A DNA stretch of 64,000 bases. It comes from Alphaproteobacteria bacterium (GTDB lineage Bacteria; Pseudomonadota; Alphaproteobacteria; UBA9655). The stretch covers positions 1 through 64,000 of the forward strand of contig JAIEMB010000020.1 of the NCBI GenBank assembly GCA_019752515.1, given 5' to 3'. Every line of letters starts with the position of its first letter. Position 1 is the first letter of the stretch. Positions 8,757 to 17,646 of this stretch are shown here, piece by piece. The notes under the pieces were generated by a model, which was not told the origin of the DNA, did not search any database, and worked only from the letters and a program-made list of their open reading frames with translations. The translations under genes were made by a program, and so were the position numbers.

Positions 8757-10535
8757 ATGAATAAAAAAGAAAACCTTCAAAAAAAGAAATACATTTACTT
8801 TACTAAGATATATTTGGCATTTTCTGCTTGCAGTATACTGAGTATAAACGATTCTCTCTCAATGTTTAATGAAGAAGAAGAAACACCTAAGGTCCTTATT
8901 AAATCTCAGAGACCAGACCCTTCCAAACGTTCTGCAATAGAATTAATTCAGGTAAGCAATGATGATCCCCATGAAAGAACTTTTATTCAAATAGAGGATG
9001 ATGACCAGCAACCTAAGATAGAGTTAGCGCACTTGGTTATGAAGGAAGCCGGACAAGAAGACAGCTATCTCTATTCCTTCATCCAAAAATATCTTGTCAA
9101 CAAAGAAGAGATTCCAGAAGCCCAACTTAACAAAATTCTGCGCAGAGGCATAAAAGGGGTTTCTGTTGTGCTTGGTGGTTTAGCAGGCATTCCTTACTTT
9201 GCAGTTGGACGAGATGCCGGTGGAGACAATGAAATCGTGAGTTGGGGTGTAGGGCTTACTAACACGGTAGCAATATCAGGGATAGGATCATGGTCTTATT
9301 TTAATCTTGTGAAAGGCTTAGATCCTCAATCCTCTGAGGAAAAAGCTTTGCTTCAAAAAAGAAAATTTACTCTCCCTGCACATCTTGCATCCCATGCCTT
9401 AGGTTTAGTTGTAGCTGTTCCAACTGGGTATATGGCCGCTAGGTATAACACTTATAAATGGCTCGCCCTTATAAGTTTTGGTACGGATTATACTCTTAAA
9501 ACAAATGGTTTCCTAACTTTATTGAATCACGTTACCGCTCCAGGCAGTCGTGTTAAAAAATGTTTTTCATTGAAAGATAAAGAAGAAAGCGAAATAGAAG
9601 CTTCAGTTCTGGATACGCAGCAACTTATAATAAATCATCTATCTAAAAAAACCATTCCTACCCTTCTTACCATGCGTGATGAGGAAAGAGAACACCTCAT
9701 TGCTTCACTTTACCAAACCGAAAATCAGACAGTTGAAAATTACCTTAACTCTCTCTTGAGCCTGACTCATTCTGAGGCTTCTCCTTTAGAAACTCCTGAG
9801 ACGTGGAAAAATGGCTATCCTAGAGCAGCCTTTGTAAGCGCTCTTAGTTCATCGGCTTTTATAAATGTAATTCATAACTCTGTCTGCGCTTATGCAGCAT
9901 GGGGCATGCTTTACGATAATCCAGTTTTCGATGTGCCTATGGCTGCTTTGAGTACTCTACCTATTTTTATGCTTGAGCTGAATGCTACCATTAAGACGGG
10001 ACGCTCATTATATGATACGGTTTTTTACCGTGTTACTGGAACGCCTCAACCCTCATTAGAACACACACTTTATCCTAAACTTATGAGAGTGGCGCCGGTG
10101 GTCTCTGTAGCTTTAGCAGGGGTTACAGCCTATGTGGGTCGATTTATGGTTGAGGATATTTTAACGGGCGTACTTCCTGAAGGGGTTGCCACATTCCTTA
10201 CAGTGGGTGGCGTTCTTGGGCCGTTTCTCTTTGCTTCTTATGCCAATTATTCTTTAATGAAAGATCTTCTGGTGGGCTATACACAATCCTATGGAGAAGA
10301 ACCTAGGAAGAAATTGGCTTTACTCACTCAAGATGTTGAAAAATTGACTCAAGTTATTAGTGTTACAAGACCAGAAGAAATGAAAAAATTTCTTGGAAAT
10401 ATGAGTATTCAAAATACCTTATCTGTATTAAGAAGAGATGAAACAAGACAAGAATATTCAAATATACAAGAGGCAAGATTAGAACCAGATTCAAGAAAAA
10501 ATTCGCGCTTTCGCATAAGCTGCGAAATTTTATAA
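8757..10535 (+). CDS. Secreted/membrane protein of unknown function, paralogue 1
   Basis: No known family recognised. The 592-aa product starts with a basic N-terminus and a hydrophobic segment (residues about 15-35) ending near SLSM, followed by acidic FNEEEE. Residues about 100-170 contain LYSFIQKYL, GGLAGIPYFAVGRDAGG and GIGSWSYFNL. Several hydrophobic segments follow, including about 205-230 and 365-500. The central SKKTIPTLLTM and C-terminal YTQSYGEE blocks are shared with the next gene, and the two align over almost their whole length. The Met-plus-acidic mature start matches other secreted proteins nearby. Glycine/alanine-rich hydrophobic stretches suggest insertion into a membrane, perhaps a host membrane, but this is inference. 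RBS-like AAGAAGAGAG precedes the ATG. Confidence 0.75.
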   Translation: MNKKENLQKKKYIYFTKIYLAFSACSILSINDSLSMFNEEEETPKVLIKSQRPDPSKRSAIELIQVSNDDPHERTFIQIEDDDQQPKIELAHLVMKEAGQEDSYLYSFIQKYLVNKEEIPEAQLNKILRRGIKGVSVVLGGLAGIPYFAVGRDAGGDNEIVSWGVGLTNTVAISGIGSWSYFNLVKGLDPQSSEEKALLQKRKFTLPAHLASHALGLVVAVPTGYMAARYNTYKWLALISFGTDYTLKTNGFLTLLNHVTAPGSRVKKCFSLKDKEESEIEASVLDTQQLIINHLSKKTIPTLLTMRDEEREHLIASLYQTENQTVENYLNSLLSLTHSEASPLETPETWKNGYPRAAFVSALSSSAFINVIHNSVCAYAAWGMLYDNPVFDVPMAALSTLPIFMLELNATIKTGRSLYDTVFYRVTGTPQPSLEHTLYPKLMRVAPVVSVALAGVTAYVGRFMVEDILTGVLPEGVATFLTVGGVLGPFLFASYANYSLMKDLLVGYTQSYGEEPRKKLALLTQDVEKLTQVISVTRPEEMKKFLGNMSIQNTLSVLRRDETRQEYSNIQEARLEPDSRKNSRFRISCEIL

Positions 10536-10671
10536 AAACTCATTTGAATTTTTCTTCTTTTATTTAAAAGTTTAGTTGCAATCAACTTAAACATTACAGT
10601 TTTTAAGTGTAAGGTTTTAAAAGGATTGCAGCTAGCTAAATTAACCTCGACAACCTTAAAAAGAAGTCAAA

Positions 10672-12336
10672 ATGAATAAAAAAAGTAAGAAATCGAAGAA
10701 AAAACTTATAAAATTATTTTTTATATCCTGCTTTTTTACTTTTATATGTATGAATAGTGCTTTCCCACTACCTTTTGAAGAAGATGAAGAAGTAAGCAGC
10801 TCCGCCAAAAAGGTAAAGAAAAGTGATAACTCAAGCCAACATGGGATAGAACTCATCTCTTTTGCTGCAGAGGATGAAGACCTTTTATACTCTTTTATTC
10901 AAAAATATCTTATTCATCAGGAAAGAACCCCAGAATCACAACTTAGAAATACCCTGCGTATCAGTGCAAAAGGGACAGGGGGAATTTTTGGTAGTTTAGC
11001 AGGGATACCTTATTTTGAACCAGGACGACAAGCAGGTGGCAAAAATGAAATTGCAGCTTGGATAGTAGGTTCTACAACCGCTATAGCAATCTCGGGAACA
11101 GGATCGTGGTCTTATCTCAATCTTTTAAAAGGCCTTGACCCTTACTCTCCTGAAGAAAAAGATCTTGTGCAAAAAAATAAATGGCTTCTTCCTATTCATG
11201 CTTCATCTCATATGCTTGGATTAGCTGCTGCTGTTCCAACAGCCTACATAGCTGCTAGATTTAATACTTATAAATGGCTCGCGGTCATAAGTTACGGATT
11301 GGAATATAGCCTTAAAACAAATGGTTTTTTAGCTTTCTTTACAAGCGCATTTTCCCAGAAAAATAAAGTTAAGCAACTTCCATCAGAAGAAGAGCTACCG
11401 TTATTGGCAAAAAACCAAGCAGAGATAAATCCGTCACTTCTAGAAATACCTTCACTTTTAGTAAAACATCTCTCAAAGAAAACAATTCCATCCCTGATCG
11501 CTATGCAAAATGAGGAAAGAAGCGAATTAATTTCATTACTTCACCAGGAAGGTAATCTAACGGTAGAAAACTATCTAAGCTCTTTGTTAAATCTTCCTTC
11601 TGCTAGTCCGTCTTTTCAACAAACTCCTGAGGAGTGGAAAGGAGGTCTACCTAGGACAGCCTTCGTAGGGACTCTTAGCATATCAGCTTTGATGAATGTG
11701 GTACATAATTTTCATTGTGCTTACGCAGCATGGAAACTCCTCTACGATCAACCAGCTTTCATTATACCTATGGCGACCTTAAGTGTTGCCCCTACTTTCG
11801 TTCTTGAACTCCAAGCCACTATTAAGACGGGCCATGCATTATATGATTCAGTTTTTTACTCCATGACCGGAGTATCTTCGCCATCCTTAGCACAGTCACT
11901 TTATCCCAAACTTATGAAAACACTGCCTATCGCTTGCGTGGCTATAGCAGGAGTAACAGCATACGTTGGCAGAACTATGGTTCTGGAGATTTTACACGAC
12001 ATCTTTCCCCATGAATATAGCTTAATCTTTTCAATAGGTGGGGTTCTTGGACCATTCCTCTTTACTTCTTATGTAAACTATTCTTTAGTAGAAGACCTTG
12101 TGTTGAGCTATACACGCTCATATGGAGAAGAGCATAAAAAGAAACTCGCTCTTCTTGTTAAGGACATTGAAAAACTTACCCATGTTATTAGTCTTACAAA
12201 ACCAGAAAAAATGGAAAGCTTTCTTGCTAATCCTGATATTCAAGCTACTCTGTCCTTGCTGAACGAAGAAGAAAAAACAAAGAAATCTCCATTGAAAAAA
12301 ACTCACCGCAATCCATTCAGGTGTGGAATTATGTAA
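10672..12336 (+). CDS. Secreted/membrane protein of unknown function, paralogue 2
   Basis: Tandem paralogue of the preceding gene, 554 aa, separated by 136 nt. The N-terminus is very basic (MNKKSKKSKKKLIKLFF) with a hydrophobic core up to NSAFPLPFEEDEE, so it also appears exported. Shared blocks include LYSFIQKYL, LAGIPYFEPGRQAGG, GTGSWSYLNLLKGLDP, RFNTYKWLAVISYG, SKKTIPSLIAM and ILGPF-like hydrophobic segments near the C-terminus. Divergence is concentrated in the N-terminal 70 residues and in a linker near residues 225-260. This pattern fits an old duplication with selection on the core. No enzyme motif is visible. The same alternation of amphipathic and Gly/Ala-rich hydrophobic segments suggests a polytopic membrane protein. 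Confidence 0.75.
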   Translation: MNKKSKKSKKKLIKLFFISCFFTFICMNSAFPLPFEEDEEVSSSAKKVKKSDNSSQHGIELISFAAEDEDLLYSFIQKYLIHQERTPESQLRNTLRISAKGTGGIFGSLAGIPYFEPGRQAGGKNEIAAWIVGSTTAIAISGTGSWSYLNLLKGLDPYSPEEKDLVQKNKWLLPIHASSHMLGLAAAVPTAYIAARFNTYKWLAVISYGLEYSLKTNGFLAFFTSAFSQKNKVKQLPSEEELPLLAKNQAEINPSLLEIPSLLVKHLSKKTIPSLIAMQNEERSELISLLHQEGNLTVENYLSSLLNLPSASPSFQQTPEEWKGGLPRTAFVGTLSISALMNVVHNFHCAYAAWKLLYDQPAFIIPMATLSVAPTFVLELQATIKTGHALYDSVFYSMTGVSSPSLAQSLYPKLMKTLPIACVAIAGVTAYVGRTMVLEILHDIFPHEYSLIFSIGGVLGPFLFTSYVNYSLVEDLVLSYTRSYGEEHKKKLALLVKDIEKLTHVISLTKPEKMESFLANPDIQATLSLLNEEEKTKKSPLKKTHRNPFRCGIM

Positions 12337-12566
12337 AAAGATTCTCTTTAGCGTACGTAATTAAGCGCCCCCTGTGCTTTTTAAATAGCACACACAACCT
12401 AATAATTATCAAGCATTCTGCTGGAAAGAAGAAAAGGAAAAGCTGATGATTATAAAAGAAAAATATTTTACGCCAATTGAATAGTAATAAATTATTCACA
12501 AATATTTTTATTAAAAAAATTATTGAATCTCCTTAGGGTTGTATTCCCCGCCGCTTGCGGCGTAAA

Positions 12567-12586
12567 ATACTCGCGTGAGCGAGTAT
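12567..12586 (+). promoter_or_regulatory. Hairpin enclosing the tnpA start codon
   Basis: ATACTCGC-GTGA-GCGAGTAT is a perfect 8-bp stem with a 4-nt loop. The inferred GTG start of tnpA (12575-12577) lies in the loop. In IS200, mRNA folding limits transposase translation, and this placement would have a comparable effect. If translation began at a later codon, the hairpin would be part of the left end only. Confidence 0.5.
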
Positions 12587-13018
12587 AGCCATAAGAGCCA
12601 TAACGTAACCGTATTGATGTATCACATTGTATTTCCAGCGAAGTACAGACGAGCGGTATTAGACAAAGATGTAGATAATATTCTCAAGGAGATATGTTTA
12701 GAAATTGAAAAGCGTTACGAGTTAAAATTCTTGGAGATAGGTACAGATAAAGATCATGTTCACTTTCTCGTGCAATCCATACCGACATACAATGTGACAA
12801 AGATAGTAACGGTTATAAAGAGCTTAACAGCTCGAGAAATATTCAAGCGCTGTCCTCAAGTAAAAAAACAACTGTGGGGAGGAGAATTTTGGACAGATGG
12901 ATATTTTACAAGCACCGTAGGAAAACATGGAGATGAAGGGAAAATAGCTAATTACGTAAAGAACCAAGGAAACGAATACAATAAGCTACATGATGACCGT
13001 CAGCTGAGACTCTTCTGA
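12575..13018 (+). CDS. tnpA: IS200/IS605-family Y1 (HUH) transposase TnpA
   Basis: The 147-aa protein has the complete signature of single-strand HUH transposases: HVHFLV with His61 and His63, and the nucleophile Tyr127 in NYVKNQG. The N-terminal YHIVFPAKYRR and the central TGYFTSTVG-like block (DGYFTSTVGK) are typical. Length is normal (about 140-150 aa) and there is no internal stop, so it could be active. The GTG start at 12575 lies in a hairpin. It would cleave the top strand at the left and right end hairpins and move a single-stranded circle. Confidence 0.93.
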   Translation: MSEYSHKSHNVTVLMYHIVFPAKYRRAVLDKDVDNILKEICLEIEKRYELKFLEIGTDKDHVHFLVQSIPTYNVTKIVTVIKSLTAREIFKRCPQVKKQLWGGEFWTDGYFTSTVGKHGDEGKIANYVKNQGNEYNKLHDDRQLRLF

Positions 13019-13022
13019 AATA

Positions 13023-13042
13023 CCCCGCCGCTTGCGGCGGGG
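13023..13042 (+). terminator. Right-end hairpin of the IS200-like element, terminator-like
   Basis: A perfect 9-bp stem with a TT loop (CCCCGCCGCTTGCGGCGGGG) begins 4 nt after the tnpA stop and is followed by ATCCCTTTTATTTT. It repeats the core of the left-end hairpin, so it is the right-end recognition structure, and the T-rich tail could also terminate transcription. Confidence 0.7.
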
Positions 13043-13121
13043 ATCCCTTTTATTTTAGTTTTAAATTTCTATAATAAGTACTAAGGATCTTTTCACAGTA
13101 TTATTTAGCCAAGGAGATTTT

Positions 13122-14790
13122 ATGCAACGTACTCGTTTTTCTTCTTTTTTGTTTGCTACTTTTTTAATCTTTATGGGGTCCTTATTTTTTTTCTCACCTT
13201 GTTACGGGATGGAAGAAGAAGATAATCAAAGACCTCTTCCTCATATGAAGTTTAGGTTGGGTTTTGAATTTCAAGAAGGAAGTAGCCTGCGTCCTTGGGC
13301 TCTAGAGAATAATAACGTTCAAAAGAAAAAATTCTTCAAATTTAAGGATCATGATACTCAAAAAAACTATGGCATGTTGTTATTGATACAAGTGATATTG
13401 AGTTTGTTACAAGGCCTTTTTCTTATAAAGAACAAGGTTCTTTAGAAAAATGTATATTCACTCTTCTTGAATCTTTTTCTATTCTTCGGAGTTTTCTTGC
13501 GCAAAAGGAAGAAGTTATTTTTGAAGAATGGACTCATGCCATAAAAGAACGCTTTAATGAGGAATTGGCTATCTTACCTTGTTTTGATTTAATACATAAT
13601 CAGCCAATTATAAAGCCTTCTCCGGATTGGGAGCCTATCTTTTCTCCTCAAGTTACGATTCAGCACCCCCTAGAATATTCTATTCCTTTATATTTTGGAC
13701 TGTTTGGCTTCAAGGACGCTAGCACCATGATGCCCTTTATGGCAAGTCTCCCCCTTCGGAACGTTTTTGTTAGGCTACGTGAAGAAGCAAATTCCGGAGA
13801 TTTAAGGCAACTCATGGGAAAATATGGCTCTAAAATATTTGGGCTAACGTTTCTTCATGCAATGACTCTTGTAAGCATCACACCAAATCAAGATTGTGAT
13901 GATCGAACATACTTGGAAGAAACTCATAAATCACTAACTGGTTATTACCAAATCGATGCTAAGATGAAACTCAAGCTTATGTCTCGACGTCCCTTTTCTT
14001 CTATGTTTAGGGAGTTAGATACAAAAATAGATTACACAGCCTTTTTTGGACAAGCGATGTGCTATAACCCTCATGGATGTTCCAATACTGGATTTGTGCA
14101 TTTTTATAACGTTCCTTTTCTTTTTCACAAAGCCAACTATGCAGAACAATTTTTTGACTCAGCAACAGGTAAAATACGGACTCTCTCTCATTTATTACCC
14201 CTTTTTCAAGATGAGTTTGTAGCTAAAAACGCCTTAATTTTAAGTCAACTTCTTGAGAAAGGGGTTATCAGCACAGCAATGTTAAGAAATTTAAAAGAGC
14301 AGCATGATCCAGACAGTTTACTACCGACTTTAAATGACTCTGGGAATAATTTTGAGAAAATCCCGGGAGAATAATTTGTGAGAATAATAAATTCTAAATA
14401 ATAAATTCTATTGCACTTCCTGAAGAAAAGTATATATTTGATGTAGATAGTGCTTGTATAAGAAAGATTGTTTCTGATTACGATAAACTGTCACCCCCTT
14501 CTTTTTTGAATATAGAAGATTCGATGGGGGCATTTAAAGATGACCTGTCAGAGCAAGACAAAAAATACGGAGAAGCAATTATAGAAGTTCGAAATATCAA
14601 AAATGTAGGGCATTGGTTCCTTAAAAAAAGTAAATTACCTTCAGAAATGGAAGGTAATTTTCTAAAAAACCCAGATGGCACTTTAATTGAGCAAGCGATT
14701 AAGTTATTTAATTTCTTAAAAGAGTTTGGGACATGGTTGGATATTGATGATATTACCTTAGGGATGATTCATGCGGGATTTAGATATTAA
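13122..14790 (+). pseudogene. Decayed secreted amidoligase-like gene
   Basis: Three open segments appear to be one gene. The first (13122-13445) has a signal peptide ending SPCYG, then MEEEDNQ. Shifting frame at the A7 run 13360-13366 (A8 would restore it) continues directly into LWHVVIDTSDIEFVTRPF and on into 13565-14374. The TAA at 14372-14374 is in frame with a later stretch, and a 14-nt tandem duplication at 14383-14410 shifts the frame again. Beyond it the reading IALPEEKYIFDVDSA leads into 14506-14790, ending AGFRY. RLGFEF, IDTSDIEFVTRPF and the late YGEAIIEVRNI resemble the (G)xExE and E-(L/F)-V-(S/T)-x-P-(L/F) blocks of amidoligases (glutamine-synthetase fold). The amidoligase call is tentative, but the decay is clear. 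Confidence 0.6.
14383..14410 (+). repeat. 14-nt perfect tandem duplication
   Basis: AATAATAAATTCTA occurs twice back to back. Removing one copy joins GTG-AGA-ATA-ATA-AAT-TCT to ATT-GCA-CTT-CCT and restores a frame that runs to 14790. With both copies, a TAA is reached after six codons. This looks like a replication-slippage mutation that broke the gene. Confidence 0.8.
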
Positions 14791-14804
14791 AAAGGAGACA
14801 TACC

Positions 14805-15299
14805 ATGAATATTAAAATACTAGGAATGTTTATTATGATTTCTCATATAACTTCTTCTAGTTATGCAATTAATTTTAAACGTTTGGAAATGGAAGCCGAT
14901 ACATACCATCATAGAATATTGTCTGGAGTCGCTAGCGATGAAAAAATGATTAGAAAAAGCCTATGTTTTTTAAGCGATAAAGATGCTTATGATGAAAAGT
15001 ATAAGCAGCCTGCTACTTTTAATCAATTTTATGAAAATACAATGGATAGAGTAAAACACCATAGCTTTAGTTTGTTTTCTCAAACATGTAAAAAAATGTT
15101 TGAAGAAGAAGAAAATGAAAAAAATAAGGCTGCTATCTACCTATTGTTAGAGAAAGTAAGTGAGAAATCGCTCGCACATGTCAATACATTACAAAGACTA
15201 CAAGAATTTAAAAGACATCATGATGATGGTAATGAAAAAGACATAAGCGGGTCCTTTGATTATTTTCTAAACATAGACAAAGAAATCAAGTCTTATTAA
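14805..15299 (+). CDS. Small secreted protein of unknown function
   Basis: A 164-aa product with a clear signal peptide (MNIKILGMFIMISHITSSSYA) and a strong AAGGAGA site 7 nt before the ATG. The mature part is hydrophilic and probably helical (KRLEMEADTYHHRIL, KKMFEEEENEKNKAA, HVNTLQRLQEFKRHHDD) with no cysteine pairs or catalytic motif that I recognise. It follows the decayed amidoligase-like gene by 14 nt, so it probably belonged to the same transcript. An immunity, chaperone or effector partner role is possible but unsupported. Confidence 0.65.
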   Translation: MNIKILGMFIMISHITSSSYAINFKRLEMEADTYHHRILSGVASDEKMIRKSLCFLSDKDAYDEKYKQPATFNQFYENTMDRVKHHSFSLFSQTCKKMFEEEENEKNKAAIYLLLEKVSEKSLAHVNTLQRLQEFKRHHDDGNEKDISGSFDYFLNIDKEIKSY

Positions 15300-15384
15300 A
15301 GTTCTTTGTTTTTACTGATCTTACAATTTTTTTACGTCGCTATGTAGTGGAGTCCCGTGGATACTAGATATAGTATTTTTGATA

Positions 15385-15802
15385 ATGGGTCAGTATCCTG
15401 CGACCACGATAGATTTTATGGACATGTTTCCAAACAAGAACGCTTGTTTGGAATATTGCTGTAGTGCGTTGGCCTGAAGGCTATAAATGCATACGCTGCA
15501 CTTGCCCTTCTTATTGGAAAAAAGCCCGGAGATTATTTTGTTACCGTGATTGTGGATATGAATGTTCTGTCACAGCGGGCACAATCTTTCAAGATACACA
15601 TAAACCTCTTTGCCTATGGTTTCAGATCATATAGTATTTGTTGAATCAAAAGAATGGAGTAAGTGCTATAGGGTTACAAAAAGCTCTTGGGCTCGATAGT
15701 TATCACACAGCCTAGGAATGGTTACACATAACTTCGTCGAGTTCGGTCAGACAACGTGGACATGGAGCTGAAGGCAAATTTCTTGCTCTCATAGCAGCCT
15801 AA
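15385..15802 (+). pseudogene. IS1595-family transposase remnant
   Basis: Translation in shifting frames gives blocks typical of IS1595 transposases: PATTIDFMDMFPNKNACLEY from the ATG at 15385, then RWPEGYKCIRC with zinc-ribbon cysteines, CGYECSVTAGTIFQDTHKPL, and NGVSAIGLQKALGLDSYHTA. There are at least two internal stops and a frameshift near 15465, and the catalytic DDE half is missing after about 15800. It is therefore an N-terminal, dead fragment. Confidence 0.8.
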
Positions 15803-15867
15803 AATTCTTTACTCTCTTTACAAAAAGATATCTAAGTTTTTATAATAAAAAAACATAGAGGATAAAA

Positions 15868-16341
15868 ATGACTCTTACAAAGATTCTATTGATTTCTATA
15901 GTATTAATGCTAGTTGTTTCGCCAACAGCTTTTTCTATGAAAAAAGATTTTAAAGATAGATTTTCTTCACCAAATGTTATTCATATAAAAAAAGAAGATG
16001 ACGAAAGAACTCCAATAATTAAAAAAGAAAATAAAAAATATTGCAAAGACTGCGATATGGAATATTGGGGATTTATCCACTGGCTAAGATTAGCCAGAGA
16101 CTATTTTGCTCAATGCCAAAAAGACGATACTGTGGAGCGCTACTTCTCTATCTGCTGTTGCCCTTTTGCAGTGAGTGGATGGCTTATTGCTATGCCTTTT
16201 TCTTGCCTTGCTTGTTGCTGTTGTTGTCCAAGCTTAGTGGAGGATTGTAAGAAGGATTTTGAGCAACAACGTATGAAAAAAATAAAAAATAAGGCAAGCC
16301 TATATCAAGTTGTATTAACTACGAAGGGAACACTTAATTAA
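15868..16341 (+). CDS. Small Cys-rich secreted or membrane protein of unknown function
   Basis: 157 aa, with AGAGGAT just before the ATG. A signal peptide (MTLTKILLISIVLMLVVSPTAFS) is followed by MKKDFKDRF and a charged segment. The central YCKDCDMEYWG and the hydrophobic SICCCPFAVSGWLIAMPFSC with CCCCCPSL contain two dense cysteine clusters. The second is next to a membrane-spanning stretch, a pattern seen in palmitoylated or metal-binding membrane proteins. The C-terminus is basic. I recognise no family. The Met after the signal peptide matches the pattern in neighbouring secreted proteins. Confidence 0.6.
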   Translation: MTLTKILLISIVLMLVVSPTAFSMKKDFKDRFSSPNVIHIKKEDDERTPIIKKENKKYCKDCDMEYWGFIHWLRLARDYFAQCQKDDTVERYFSICCCPFAVSGWLIAMPFSCLACCCCCPSLVEDCKKDFEQQRMKKIKNKASLYQVVLTTKGTLN

Positions 16342-16573
16342 AAAAAATAATGTTAGGATATATTTGAATTTAACAAAGTATTACTTTATTCTAACAAATA
16401 AAAATATTCGATCTTTCGAAAGCGTCGTACAGAAAATCTACATGTGGCTTTTGACGAGGCTGGCGACGACGTTTTGCATGTGTGCATGGTAGTCTTCTTT
16501 ATTCATTACAAAAGGGCATAACCACCGGATAAATAATTTTTTAAAAAGTAACTTAAATAAAAAAGGAGCTTAT

Positions 16574-17575
16574 ATGAAAATAATATTGTTCACCATCTTG
16601 CTATCAGCAGTTGTACTGACCTGTAACTCTTGGGCTATGGAAGAAGATAATGAGTTCAGCAACAAAACCAGAGGAATGCTAATTGCGTATAGGGGAAGTA
16701 ATCATCAAAAAATTAGGTATGTTTCTACTCTTGATGGAAAATCATGGGCCGCCGAGGAGGAAATTCCCAATGTTGGGCTCTCCCATTCTCTATCTTTATG
16801 TGAAATTTCTTATCCTGCCGACTATCAGCTATTTTGCGCCTATCAAGGAAGACATCACGATCCAAAACTCAGATATGTTACAAACCGTGTAAATACAAAT
16901 CTCCTTCAAAAAGGATGGGAAGCAGAAGAAGTGATTCCAAATGTTGGGCTCTCTCATTCCCCTTCGCTAGCTGTTTTCAACAATATTTTATACTGTGCCT
17001 ATCAGGGAAGTTATTTCGATCATAAAATTAGATACATTACAAGGGATCCTAATAATAATGAGTGGAACGAAGAACTTGTAATTCCAGGCGTTGGGATTTT
17101 TTACTCTCCTTCATTAGCCGTTTTTAACAATGCTTTATATTGTGCCTATCACGGAAGTAACGACGGCGATAAACGCGTAAGATACGTTGCTACAGTTGAT
17201 GGTGTCAACTGGAGTGAGGAGCTTATAACTCCAGGCATTGGGCTTTCTTTCTCTCCTTCATTAGCCGTTTTCAACGACACTCTATATTGCGCCTATCATG
17301 GAAAGAATTGTGATCAAAAACTTAGATATATTTCTACCTATGATGGTGTTAGTTGGAGTGCAGAATCTGTAGTTCCAGGTGTTGGGATTTTTCACTCTCC
17401 TTCATTAGCTGTTTTCAATAACACGTTATATTGCGCTTATCAGGGAAGTAATCATGACCATCAACTTACATATGTTTCTACCCATGATGGCATTAATTGG
17501 AGCGAAGAATCTACAATGCCAAGCGTTGGGCTTTCTGATTCACCGTGCTTAGTGACTTTTAATAGCTCTTTTTAA
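16574..17575 (+). CDS. Secreted six-repeat beta-propeller (sialidase/lectin-like) protein
   Basis: 333 aa, with AAAGGAG before the ATG. The signal peptide ends NSWA, followed by MEEDNEF. The mature protein consists of six repeats of about 45-55 aa centred on FCAYQGS-x-x-D-x-K-x-RYVS, then a DG-x-x-W turn and IPxVGxSHSPSLAVFN. STLDGKSW, ATVDGVNW, STYDGVSW and STHDGINW resemble Asp-box turns of sialidase propellers with the Asp shifted by one position. The last SPCLVTFN would close the propeller with the first repeat. No sialidase Arg triad is evident, so a carbohydrate-binding or host-surface adhesin role is more likely than hydrolysis. The blades are very similar to one another, indicating recent repeat expansion. 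Confidence 0.75.
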   Translation: MKIILFTILLSAVVLTCNSWAMEEDNEFSNKTRGMLIAYRGSNHQKIRYVSTLDGKSWAAEEEIPNVGLSHSLSLCEISYPADYQLFCAYQGRHHDPKLRYVTNRVNTNLLQKGWEAEEVIPNVGLSHSPSLAVFNNILYCAYQGSYFDHKIRYITRDPNNNEWNEELVIPGVGIFYSPSLAVFNNALYCAYHGSNDGDKRVRYVATVDGVNWSEELITPGIGLSFSPSLAVFNDTLYCAYHGKNCDQKLRYISTYDGVSWSAESVVPGVGIFHSPSLAVFNNTLYCAYQGSNHDHQLTYVSTHDGINWSEESTMPSVGLSDSPCLVTFNSSF

Positions 17576-17605
17576 CTCCTTTATGAAAATGTTAAAATAC
17601 CACGA

Positions 17606-17638
17606 TTATTGCCTAAAGAAAGTAGAGGGTGGCAATAA
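17606..17638. terminator. Possible terminator between convergent genes
   Basis: TTATTGCC at 17606-17613 and GGCAATAA at 17631-17638 form an 8-bp inverted repeat with a 17-nt loop, between the converging propeller gene and the coupling-protein gene. There is no strong T tract, so this is a weak candidate. Confidence 0.35.
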
Positions 17639-17646
17639 CCTAAAAT

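Larger units (their letters stand above)
12546..13042 (+). mobile_element. IS200-like insertion sequence (tnpA only)
   Basis: A short element of about 497 nt with one Y1 transposase gene and a hairpin at each end, as expected for IS200/IS605-family elements, which have no inverted terminal repeats. The left hairpin is CGCCGC-TT-GCGGCG at 12549-12562. The right one is CCCCGCCGC-TT-GCGGCGGGG at 13023-13042. No tnpB is present. The exact ends and the target tetranucleotide cannot be fixed from one copy. Confidence 0.8.

Noticed and set aside
12575-13018. IS605-type element with TnpB/omega RNA
   Set aside because: No tnpB frame follows tnpA; the right-end hairpin closes the element at once.
16342-16573. 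Possible insertion-sequence remnant before the propeller gene
   Set aside because: No frame gave a recognisable transposase block and no terminal repeats were seen.
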